64,000 bases of DNA from Chelatococcus caeni (GTDB taxonomy: Bacteria > Pseudomonadota > Alphaproteobacteria > Rhizobiales > Beijerinckiaceae). Where the stretch lies: NCBI RefSeq assembly GCF_014196925.1, contig NZ_JACIEN010000001.1, positions 186,001 through 250,000 of the forward strand, read 5' to 3'. Of this stretch, positions 27,467 through 36,079 are shown piece by piece; position 1 is the first letter of the stretch; every line of letters starts with the position of its first letter. The notes under the pieces were generated by a model. The model searched no databases and had not been told where the DNA came from. It saw only the letters and a program-made list of their open reading frames with translations. Both the position numbers and the translations under genes were made by a program.

Positions 27467-28312
27467 ATGACGGCGGCGTCCGGCACCTCGATCGGCCTTG
27501 CGCTCGGCGGGGGCGGGGCGCGCGGCCTCGCCCACATCGCGGTCATCGAGGTGCTCGACGAACTCGGCCTCAGGCCGGCCGCCATCGCCGGCACGTCGAT
27601 GGGGGCGATCGTCGGCGCCGCCTATGCCGCCGGCATCGGCGGGCGCGACCTGCGCCGGCACGTGCAGGACACGCTGCGCGACCGCACGGCGGTGCTCACC
27701 CGCCTGCTGCATGCCCGCGTCGGCCGCCTGTCGCAGATCTTCGCGCGCGGCCACGCCAACCCGGTGCTGATCGACGGCGAGAAGTTCCTCGACCTGTTCT
27801 GGCCGCAGAGCGTGCCGGAGCGTTTCGAGGATCTCGCCGTGCCGCTCCTCGTCGTGGCGACGGACTATTATGCGCGCTCGGAGGTCGTCATCGGCGCGGG
27901 CGCGCTCGTCTCGGCCGTTGCCGGCTCCATGGCCATTCCCGGCCTCGTGCGGCCCGTCGTCGCCGGCGGGCGGGTGCTCATCGACGGCGGCGCCACCAAT
28001 CCGCTGCCCTTCGACCACCTCCTGCCGCGGGCCGACGTCGTCATCGCCGTCGATGTCGTCGGCGGCGCGGCGCGCGAGACGGACGGCGTGCCCGATCCGG
28101 TCGAGACGATGTTCGGCGCCTCGCACATCATGCAGGCGGCCATCGTCGCCGGCAAACTCGCCGCCGGCCCGCCGCACATCATGGTGCGGCCCCCGGTCGG
28201 CGCCTTCCGCGGGCTCGATTTCTTCAAGGCGAAGGCGATCTTCGCTGCGGCCGATCTCGTCAAGGACGGGCTCAAGCGCGACATCGAAGCGGCGCTCGAA
28301 GCGCTCGGCTGA
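27467..28312 (+). CDS. Patatin-like phospholipase family protein (RssA type)
   Basis: A 281-aa serine hydrolase with a Ser-Asp dyad. The oxyanion loop is GGGGARG (residues 14-20), the nucleophile Ser44 is in GTSMG, and Asp172 is in LIDGGATNPLP. No signal peptide is seen, so it is likely cytoplasmic or membrane-associated. It follows the aminotransferase by 37 bp and may share its transcript. Lipid substrates are assumed from the family. Confidence 0.87.
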   Translation: MTAASGTSIGLALGGGGARGLAHIAVIEVLDELGLRPAAIAGTSMGAIVGAAYAAGIGGRDLRRHVQDTLRDRTAVLTRLLHARVGRLSQIFARGHANPVLIDGEKFLDLFWPQSVPERFEDLAVPLLVVATDYYARSEVVIGAGALVSAVAGSMAIPGLVRPVVAGGRVLIDGGATNPLPFDHLLPRADVVIAVDVVGGAARETDGVPDPVETMFGASHIMQAAIVAGKLAAGPPHIMVRPPVGAFRGLDFFKAKAIFAAADLVKDGLKRDIEAALEALG

Positions 28313-28323
28313 GAGGCTGAGGC

Positions 28324-28340
28324 GATGCCCTTCGGGCATC
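28324..28340. terminator. Hairpin after the patatin gene
   Basis: GATGCCC-TTC-GGGCATC immediately follows the patatin stop codon. A short stem without a strong T-run makes it only a possible terminator between convergent genes. Confidence 0.4.
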
Positions 28341-28418
28341 AATCGTGCGCTGGTTCCCGGCTCTCGCCTCACGCATGTGGGCCGGGAAACGAGGGCGGGT
28401 TCCAGGAGGAACCTCGTT

Positions 28419-28456
28419 CCCCGGACGCATGCAGCGAAGCGGAATGCGATCCGGGG
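28419..28456. repeat. Palindromic repeat, CCGGA-GCATGCAGCGAAGCGGAATGC-TCCGG type, copy 1
   Basis: CCCCGGACGCATGCAGCG followed by AAGCGGAATGCGATCCGGGG forms an imperfect palindrome between convergent genes. It is flanked by GGGAAACGAGG (28384-28394). An inverted, near-identical copy lies at 47540-47574 upstream of purD, with the same GGGAAACGAGG flank. Confidence 0.65.
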
Positions 28457-28487
28457 TCCGGCTCATCAAGCCAGCCGAAGGCTCCGC

Positions 28488-29378
28488 TCAGCTGACGACG
28501 ACGCGGGTGCCGATGCGCACGCGGTTGTAGAGGTCGATGACGTCCTTGTTGAGCATGCGGATGCACCCGGAGGACACGGCGCGCCCGATCGTGTGCGGCT
28601 CGTTGGTGCCGTGGATGCGGTAGAGCGTCTTGCCGAGATAGAGGGCGCGCGCGCCGAGCGGATTGTCGGGCCCGCCGGCCATGTGGCGCGGCAGGTCGGG
28701 CCGGCGCTTCAGCATCTGCGCCGGCGGGCGCCAGTCGGGCCACTCGCGCTTCATGCTGATGCTCTCGCTGCCGCGCCAGGAGAAGCCCTGGCGGCCGACG
28801 CCGATGCCATAGCGGATGGCGCGCCCGCCCGGCTCGACGAGGTAGAGGAAGCGGCCTGCCGTATCGATGACGATGGTGCCCGGCTTGTGCGGGCCCGCGT
28901 AATCCACGACCTGCCGCGCATAGCGCGGCTCGGGCGCGCGCATCGGCTGCAGCTCGGCCGCATCGGGCAGGGCGGCGTGTCGCACGTTCCCCGACGACGG
29001 GCGGCGTTCCCATGTCCGCTCACTGCCGAGCGCCGCATCGAGCGGATCGATCGGGGGCACCCTGTGGACCCGCGCGATGCCGCCGGAGGAGGGGGTGACG
29101 ATGCGCACCGGCTGCCCGGCTCGCGGGCCGGCCGTGGGGGTGCGGCCGGTCACCAGCATTTCGATGAAGCCGCCGCCGAGGTCGGCGCGGCGCACCGGCT
29201 GCCGCTCGGCCGCGGCTGCCATCTCGCGCGCCCCGGGCGCCTGGATGACCCTGGCCGATGGCAGGGGCGCACGCGTGCCGGTGCCGTAGATGACGGTCTG
29301 CGCCCCCGCGGGGCCTGCGGGCAGGGCCAGGCCGCAGGCGAGCGCGGCGGCCAGAGACAAGCGGTGGATGGGCAACAT
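28488..29378 (-). CDS. Exported L,D-transpeptidase (YkuD domain)
   Basis: Periplasmic enzyme that forms 3-3 peptidoglycan cross-links or anchors proteins to the wall. The signal peptide (residues 1-26, LSLAAALACGLALPAGPAGA) is clear. A YkuD domain occupies the C-terminal half, with IDTAGRFLYLVEPGG, HGTNEPHTIG and the catalytic SSGCIRM (Cys272). The length is 296 aa. The start at 29378 is chosen because it gives the intact signal peptide. Confidence 0.9.
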   Translation of the reverse strand: MLPIHRLSLAAALACGLALPAGPAGAQTVIYGTGTRAPLPSARVIQAPGAREMAAAAERQPVRRADLGGGFIEMLVTGRTPTAGPRAGQPVRIVTPSSGGIARVHRVPPIDPLDAALGSERTWERRPSSGNVRHAALPDAAELQPMRAPEPRYARQVVDYAGPHKPGTIVIDTAGRFLYLVEPGGRAIRYGIGVGRQGFSWRGSESISMKREWPDWRPPAQMLKRRPDLPRHMAGGPDNPLGARALYLGKTLYRIHGTNEPHTIGRAVSSGCIRMLNKDVIDLYNRVRIGTRVVVS

Positions 29379-29625
29379 GGCGGGACCTGCAATCGATGAC
29401 GGCATATGATGCCAATGCAGCCGAAGACTTTGCGAAACGGGCTCGCCAAATGGTGAACGCCGCGGGCTTTCCGCTCCATGAGCCGGCCGGAGGCGGTGTT
29501 TTCCGTCGCGATGGTTAGCGGCTGGTGCCGAGGCGTCCTTAACGTTGAATTTAACTCGGTCGGCTACCAATCAGTGTCTTTCCATCGCGGCGGCGCCTTT
29601 TCGCCGCATCCCGGATGAGCAGGCC

Positions 29626-30363
29626 ATGTCGACGCTTCCCGCGCGTGCGCGCTATCGCAATGTGACCTCCCTCGACGTCATGCGCATCGACCGACGCGAG
29701 CGCATGCTGGCGGACCGCCGCATGCCGCGTGTCGACACGAGCCGCGCCGAGATCATGGCCGCGCTCGACGATATCCGGGAGATGTTGGAGATCTTCCGCC
29801 CCATGCAGCGCCAGGCGCTGGGCCTCATGGACGACTACCGGCGGGAGGCGGCGGAGGTGGCGCGCCTCAGCCAGGAGGTCGCCGGCCTGCAGGGGACGCT
29901 CGCCGCGGTGCGGCAGGAGCTCGCCGCCATCCGTCACGGAGAGGGCGATAGTTGCGTCGCCCGCTTGGCCCTCAAGGAGCTGAGCGCGATGGGTGACGAG
30001 ACCGCCCACGCCGCCGGTGACATCCTCGGTGCCGCCGAGGTCATTGCCGCGGAGGCGCGCAGGCTGAAGCAGAGCGGCGAGCCGGAGAACGTCGGTTCGG
30101 CCGAGAGCATCATGGGTCAGCTCATCAAGCTGTACGAGGCCTGCAACTACCAGGACCTGACGCAGCAGCGCGTCGCCAAGATCCGCCGCCACCTGGAAGG
30201 GCTGGCGGCGCATGTGGACGAACTGGCGGCGATCGTGGAGGTGGCGCCGCACCAGATGACCGCGCGCAGGGCGGCGAACGACGCGCAGCTGATCAACGGT
30301 CCAGCCGTCGCCGGCACACCCGGGCACCTGCAGCAGAACGAGATCGACGGCTATTTCAAATAG
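29626..30363 (+). CDS. CheZ-like chemotaxis protein
   Basis: A 245-aa mostly helical protein. The segment YEACNYQDLTQQRVAKIRRH matches the conserved CheZ region containing the catalytic Gln for CheY-P dephosphorylation (QDLTxQ). A long coiled coil lies before it, and the C-terminus ends QNEIDGYFK, like the acidic CheY-binding tail (DALF type) of CheZ proteins. The start at 29626 fits the conserved region; an upstream ATG at 29545 is possible. The role as a phosphatase for the CheY at 24.5 kb is inferred. Confidence 0.72.
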   Translation: MSTLPARARYRNVTSLDVMRIDRRERMLADRRMPRVDTSRAEIMAALDDIREMLEIFRPMQRQALGLMDDYRREAAEVARLSQEVAGLQGTLAAVRQELAAIRHGEGDSCVARLALKELSAMGDETAHAAGDILGAAEVIAAEARRLKQSGEPENVGSAESIMGQLIKLYEACNYQDLTQQRVAKIRRHLEGLAAHVDELAAIVEVAPHQMTARRAANDAQLINGPAVAGTPGHLQQNEIDGYFK

Positions 30364-30394
30364 CCCCCCGGGACGGGCAGGGACGGAGACGGTC

Positions 30395-31234
30395 ATGACG
30401 GGCGCCTTCGGCCGCGCGGTTCTGGGCATTGCGCTCCTGTCGGCCATGGATGCGCTCATCAAGGCCATGGCCGCGCGCTATCCCACGTTCGAGATCACCT
30501 TCCTGCGCTTCGCCTTCGGCACGCTCGTCGCCGGGGCGGTGCTCGCCGTGCGCAGGCCCGGCTGGCCGACGCGCGAGACCGTCGTCGCCAACAGCTGGCG
30601 CGCCCTGCTCGTCGTCATCACCGCGACCTCCTTCTTCTACGCGCTCGGCCGCCTGCCGCTGGCGGAGGCGCAGGCGCTCGCCTTCCTCGCTCCGGTCTTC
30701 ATCGCCTTCTTCGGCGTCGTGCTGCTGCGCGAGCGCGTCGACGGGCGTATCGTCGGCGCGCTGCTGGTGGGCTTCGCCGGCATGGCGGTCATCGTCCACG
30801 GCTCCGGCACCTCGGGCGGCGAACGGTCGTGGGACGGCATCGCGGCGGCGCTTGCCGCCGCGGTGACCTACGCCTTGTCGATGGTGATGCTGCGGGCGCG
30901 GGCGACGCGCGACCGTGTCGAGACCATCGTCTTCTTCCAGAACGTGGGGCCGGCGCTCGTGCTCGCCGCGCCCGCCGCCGCCGTCTGGACGCCGCCCCTC
31001 GTGTCCGACCTGTGGCTTTTCCTCGCCATCGGCTGCCTCGGCACCATCGGGCATCTCATCCTCGCCACGGCCTTCGCCCGGGTCGAGGCCGCGCGCCTCG
31101 CGCCGCTCGAATACACCGCTCTCATCTGGGCGGTGGCGCTTGGCTATCTCTTCTTCGGCGAGGTGCCCTCGCTGCAGACGCTCGCCGGCGGCGCCCTGAT
31201 CGTCCTCGGCGCTCTGGCGACCGCCCGCCGCTGA
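30395..31234 (+). CDS. EamA/DMT-superfamily transporter
   Basis: A 279-aa inner-membrane protein with about ten hydrophobic helices arranged as two EamA repeats (for example GRAVLGIALLSAMDALIKAM at the N-terminus and ALIWAVALGYLFFGEVPSLQ near the end). EamA proteins export metabolites such as amino acids. The substrate cannot be told. The gene follows the CheZ-like gene by 31 bp. Confidence 0.88.
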   Translation: MTGAFGRAVLGIALLSAMDALIKAMAARYPTFEITFLRFAFGTLVAGAVLAVRRPGWPTRETVVANSWRALLVVITATSFFYALGRLPLAEAQALAFLAPVFIAFFGVVLLRERVDGRIVGALLVGFAGMAVIVHGSGTSGGERSWDGIAAALAAAVTYALSMVMLRARATRDRVETIVFFQNVGPALVLAAPAAAVWTPPLVSDLWLFLAIGCLGTIGHLILATAFARVEAARLAPLEYTALIWAVALGYLFFGEVPSLQTLAGGALIVLGALATARR

Positions 31235-31323
31235 CGGCGGGTGAGGACTGGTCAGGATCCGCATCTCCCGGTGTCGGCCCGGAGGCCTGCCCCACGCCGG
31301 GCCTCGCCATCGCGTGCCGGGGC

Positions 31324-31435
31324 GGGTCGGGAAATTATGAGTTTAGCAATAGCAACTTCATAGCAGTTGCGCTGTTCATTTTGTCTTTGCATCATATCTT
31401 GCGAGCGATGACGACTGTATATGGCTGTCATATTG
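31324..31435 (+). promoter_or_regulatory. Upstream element A of the small-protein cluster
   Basis: GGGTCGGGAAATTATGAGTT begins at 31324, followed by TAGCAAT, then TTGCG at offset 43 and TATATG at 31418. The block at 32751 has GGGTC, GGAAATTATGA, TTT, GC and TTGCG at identical offsets; 23 of the first 27 bases match in my hand alignment. GGGAAAT starts 169 bp and TATATG 80 bp before the ATG of the first small gene. The region is A+T-rich against a G+C-rich background. Confidence 0.6.
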
Positions 31436-31497
31436 GAGCTGTCGCTCGTTTTTCAGGGTCATTATCGGCCTGTATATTGATATTTGAGAGGTATATC

Positions 31498-31662
31498 ATG
31501 GCTTGCTCGTGCTGTCAGAAGAATGGGGCTTCGAATGCTGGTGCGGCCGGCGCCGCTGGTGCGCAGGACGCCCAGAGGCAGAAGCGCTCCGCGGATGATT
31601 TCCAGGAGATGCTGGCGCAGGTGGCAATGCAGGCGCAGCAGTCCCAGAACATCCAGAAGTAA
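31498..31662 (+). CDS. Small Cys/Gln/Ala-rich protein P1 (54 aa), unrecognised
   Basis: A short gene with a strong ribosome site (GAGAGG, 6 bases before the ATG). The product starts MACSCCQKNG, continues with an Ala/Gly/Asn stretch (NAGAAGAAGAQDAQ) and ends in a Gln-rich amphipathic helix (DDFQEMLAQVAMQAQQSQ). No signal peptide is present. The piece GAQDAQ followed by an MLA...QQxQ helix recurs in the 145-aa protein at 32.9 kb, so the two appear related. It is the first gene after element A. The function is unknown; the composition suggests a secreted or self-assembling protein. Confidence 0.68.
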   Translation: MACSCCQKNGASNAGAAGAAGAQDAQRQKRSADDFQEMLAQVAMQAQQSQNIQK

Positions 31663-31741
31663 CATCGTGCGGATGATGGCGAAAATGTCCGGAGCCTGAC
31701 CTGACGGTCTTGGCCGGGCCGGCTGCATCATTTCGCCATGA

Positions 31742-31780
31742 CTCACCCGGGGCCGCCGGCTGCCGCTGGCTCCGGGTGAG
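31742..31780 (+). terminator. Hairpin between P1 and P2 genes
   Basis: CTCACCCGGGGCC (31742-31754) pairs with GGCTCCGGGTGAG (31768-31780) with one mismatch. It has no T-run. It lies in the 292-bp gap after the first small gene and could reduce read-through or stabilise an mRNA end. Confidence 0.4.
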
Positions 31781-31954
31781 GAGCATTTGAAGATCGGCGG
31801 TGCCATCGAAGCCCCTGCTGCCGACGGCGAATGGCTGCGTGTTGCAGCAGCCTTCGCCTCGGGCGATCGCGCGCGGCTCGACGAGCAGCTTTCACGATCG
31901 GCCGGGCGCGGCCGTGCCGGGCGGCAGATGGAACCGATATATTGGAGGTTCAAT

Positions 31955-32218
31955 ATGTCTTACAGAATCAATTCCTGCAGTCAGTGTAACGGCGCCGGGA
32001 ATATCGGCCAGACAGGCTTGAAGCAGCTGCAGCAGATGATGCAGCTGGTGAAGTTGCTGCAACAGCTGCAGCAGTTCCTGGGGCAGGGCCAGGGCCAGTG
32101 CTGTGGAAATGGCCAGGGACAGTCGCAGCGCTGCGGCAATGACCAGGGCTACGGCGATCTCAGGCTGACCGGTCTGACGGCCAATTTCAGGCTGACCGGG
32201 GCATCCGGAGCGTTCTGA
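31955..32218 (+). CDS. Small Gln/Leu/Gly-rich protein P2 (87 aa), unrecognised
   Basis: The ATG at 31955 is preceded by a consensus GGAGG 6 bases upstream. Parts in order: a Cys pair (SCSQC); a Gln/Leu helix (LKQLQQMMQLVKLLQQLQQF); a Gly/Gln stretch with more Cys (GQGQGQCCGNGQGQSQRCG); and a C-terminal imperfect repeat (LRLTGLTAN, FRLTGASG). A QQL helix followed by GQGQG is the pattern of harpins such as Xanthomonas Hpa1, although harpins usually lack Cys. A longer frame from 31787 has no ribosome site. The function is unknown. Confidence 0.68.
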   Translation: MSYRINSCSQCNGAGNIGQTGLKQLQQMMQLVKLLQQLQQFLGQGQGQCCGNGQGQSQRCGNDQGYGDLRLTGLTANFRLTGASGAF

Positions 32219-32304
32219 GCGTTCGGGCCGGCCGCGTCAGCCCTGGCGCACTGTGTCCGGGCTGATGTGGCCGCTCGCCGTCGATCATATTCGGGAAATG
32301 AGTC

Positions 32305-32607
32305 ATGGTGGACATGGGTCTTGGATTTGGCGGCCAATCGATGGGCCAATGGGATGAGCTCGAGGGAGGGGATCTTCCGGCCATCATCCAGCTGGCGAGG
32401 CAGCAGGTCGCGCAGCTGACGAAGGCGCTTGAAGGCCGGCAGGGGCCACAGGAGCTCGGGATCGCGCGGCAGGTGAGGGAACTGGCGTGGCTGCTGGGCG
32501 ACATGGACGGGCGACACGAGCTGCAGGGGCAGCAGATGGCGCGGCTGGATCTGTTGATGGGCGAGCTGGCACGACGGCTGGACGAGTTGCCGCGAGGCCG
32601 GGGCTAG
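32305..32607 (+). CDS. Small helical protein P3 (100 aa), unrecognised
   Basis: The N-terminal 20 residues are Gly/Met-rich (MVDMGLGFGGQSMGQWDELE). The rest is a charged Gln/Leu/Arg helix (LPAIIQLARQQVAQLTKALE and further heptad-like Leu), probably coiled coil. The ribosome site is weak, so the start could be the Met at 32314. It lies 86 bp after P2 on the same strand and may be co-transcribed. Less unusual in composition than its neighbours, it might be a chaperone-like partner. That is speculation. Confidence 0.55.
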   Translation: MVDMGLGFGGQSMGQWDELEGGDLPAIIQLARQQVAQLTKALEGRQGPQELGIARQVRELAWLLGDMDGRHELQGQQMARLDLLMGELARRLDELPRGRG

Positions 32608-32750
32608 TGCGCGCGGCCTTCGGCACATCGCTCTCCTGTCGATTGCGTGCCGCAACGCGGGTATTCGGACGCTGATGGACAGCTTCGGTCCTGCCCGACG
32701 CAGCAGTCCATCGCCGAGCCTCGACCGGCTCGATACGGATGCGCAGGCAG

Positions 32751-32858
32751 GGGTCCGGAAATTATGATTTTTGCGATTTACGGCAGCTGATGGTTGCGTT
32801 GCCGGACGTATATCCGCATGGTCTCCGCGAGTGCGAGTGGTATATGACAGTGATGCCA
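32751..32858 (+). promoter_or_regulatory. Upstream element B of the small-protein cluster
   Basis: GGGTCCGGAAATTATGATTT begins at 32751, with TTGCG at offset 43 and TATATG at 32841. GGAAAT starts 168 bp before the ATG of the P4 gene, almost the same distance as in element A (169 bp). After TATATG, element A reads GCTGTCAT and element B reads ACAGTGAT. The same layout at two sites points to a common regulator or sigma factor and a 5' leader of similar length. Confidence 0.6.
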
Positions 32859-32923
32859 ATGCGCTCCTCTGATTTACTTCGGAAAGTAAAGCAATTTCAT
32901 TACGAACATTGTGGAGATCGATT

Positions 32924-33361
32924 ATGGATATCAGCGGCATCCAGTCTGCCGGTCGTCTTAGTGGAACCGTCGGCGCGGCCGGCGTGCAGAAGTTCCAGGA
33001 GGTCTTTCAGCAGGCAAGGCAGCAGACGGCGGAGCAGCAGTTCGGCCAGTTGATCGAGCAGTTGCTGAAGGAGATACAGAAGCTCCAGCAGGCCGGCCAG
33101 GCGGGAAGCGAAGGCGCGCAGGACGCGCAGGGGGCGGAGACCGAGCAGCTGCTGCAGATGCTGGCGGATCTGTTGCAGCAGACGCAGGCCGATGCGGCGC
33201 CGCAGGGCTCCGAGGGGCAGGAGGGCGAGCAGCTGATGAAGATGCTCGCGGACCTGCTCCAGCAGATTGACGGAGATGGCGCGCAGCGCACGCAGGCGTT
33301 CGACAACGGTCTGGGCGGCGCGAATTCCGTGCGAGGGGCAGGGAGCGGGCTCGAGGCCTGA
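32924..33361 (+). CDS. Harpin-like Gln/Leu/Gly-rich protein P4 (145 aa)
   Basis: Cys-free, acidic protein rich in Gln, Ala, Gly and Leu. Helices: KFQEVFQQARQQTAEQQF, then GQLIEQLLKEIQKLQQ. Two copies of an EQL(L/M)xMLADLLQQ unit (about residues 73-85 and 104-116) are separated by Gly/Glu/Gln-rich linkers. The C-terminus is Gly/Ala/Asn-rich. The lack of Cys and of a signal peptide, with QQ-ended amphipathic helices and Gly-rich linkers, resembles type III secreted harpins, but no secretion genes occur in this window. The start at 32924 follows GGAG. It is served by element B and followed by a strong hairpin at 33.5 kb. Confidence 0.68.
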   Translation: MDISGIQSAGRLSGTVGAAGVQKFQEVFQQARQQTAEQQFGQLIEQLLKEIQKLQQAGQAGSEGAQDAQGAETEQLLQMLADLLQQTQADAAPQGSEGQEGEQLMKMLADLLQQIDGDGAQRTQAFDNGLGGANSVRGAGSGLEA

Positions 33362-33486
33362 GGACTTCCCGCCGCTCCGCCGGCTCGCCATGACGTGCGC
33401 GGCGCGCCCGAGTGACGCGGCCGCCCACGGACACTTCTCCCATTCGCCGGTCCCGAGCGCATGCGATGCGTTCTCGGGCGTGACAG

Positions 33487-33522
33487 AAAGGGCAGGACCT
33501 CCGCAATGAGGTCCTGCCCTTT
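33487..33522 (+). terminator. Perfect 15-bp-stem terminator after the small-protein cluster
   Basis: AAAGGGCAGGACCTC (33487-33501) and GAGGTCCTGCCCTTT (33508-33522) flank a six-base loop. The stem begins with AAA and ends in TTT, so it can act in both directions. It closes the small-protein region before groES. Confidence 0.75.
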
Positions 33523-33694
33523 GCGCGTCGGCTCGCTGCCGACGTGCGCGGGCATGCGCCATCGAGGCGGGCGCTGCCGCGGACGCTCGGCACGGCGGCA
33601 CGATCGGTGCCTGTCCATTAACCTTCACGGGAAAGAACTCGGGCACGCAAAGGCCGCTCGCGCGGCGAGGCGGCGAATTTGCCGCGGCCGCGCC

Positions 33695-33723
33695 TTGACT
33701 CTCCAGCGCAGCCTGCCTATTTC
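33695..33723 (+). promoter_or_regulatory. Putative groESL promoter
   Basis: TTGACT (33695-33700) and TATTTC (33718-33723) are separated by 17 bp and lie immediately upstream of the CIRCE operator. The -10 match is modest. Confidence 0.5.
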
Positions 33724-33733
33724 CGCCCGAGCC

Positions 33734-33760
33734 TTGGCACTCGCTTTTGTCGAGTGCTAA
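33734..33760. promoter_or_regulatory. CIRCE operator (HrcA binding site)
   Basis: TTGGCACTC, a 9-bp spacer and GAGTGCTAA form the CIRCE inverted repeat (consensus TTAGCACTC-N9-GAGTGCTAA) with one deviation. It sits about ten bases after the predicted -10 box and 54 bp before groES. Repression by HrcA, relieved on heat shock, is expected. Confidence 0.93.
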
Positions 33761-33813
33761 CAGGCCCCGCATGATCAGCGCGTTCCGCTGCTTTCTTTGA
33801 GAGGATACGTCTC

Positions 33814-35863
<2,050 letters not shown>

Positions 35864-35878
35864 CCGGCCAGAGATGGA

Positions 35879-35908
35879 AGGGCCCGGCATCGCCGGGCCC
35901 TTTTTCTT
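35879..35908 (+). terminator. Rho-independent terminator of groESL
   Basis: AGGGCCCGGC-ATC-GCCGGGCCCT followed by TTTTCTTT, a strong G+C stem with a U-run, about 100 bp after the groEL stop. Confidence 0.93.
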
Positions 35909-36079
35909 TGGCGGACTGCGCGGAGCAATTCGGCCAGGATTACCTCCGTGCCTAATTTCGCCGATATTTCCGGCACTTTACAAAAGCGTTAGATGCAGCG
36001 CCTCTCGAATTCCTGTAGGAGACGAGGCGGATTTCGAGTGCCGGCAGGGCCGGCTCTTCTGGCGGGACAAGCGGATTTC

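Noticed and set aside
31787-31954. Longer start for the P2 gene at 31787
   Set aside because: It has no ribosome site and the added 56 residues lack the Gln-rich character. The consensus GGAGG lies before 31955.
32290-32310. CGGGAAATGAGTCATG before the P3 gene as a fourth copy of the shared element
   Set aside because: Only a short stretch matches, it lacks the downstream TTGCG/TATATG parts, and it sits where a ribosome site would be.
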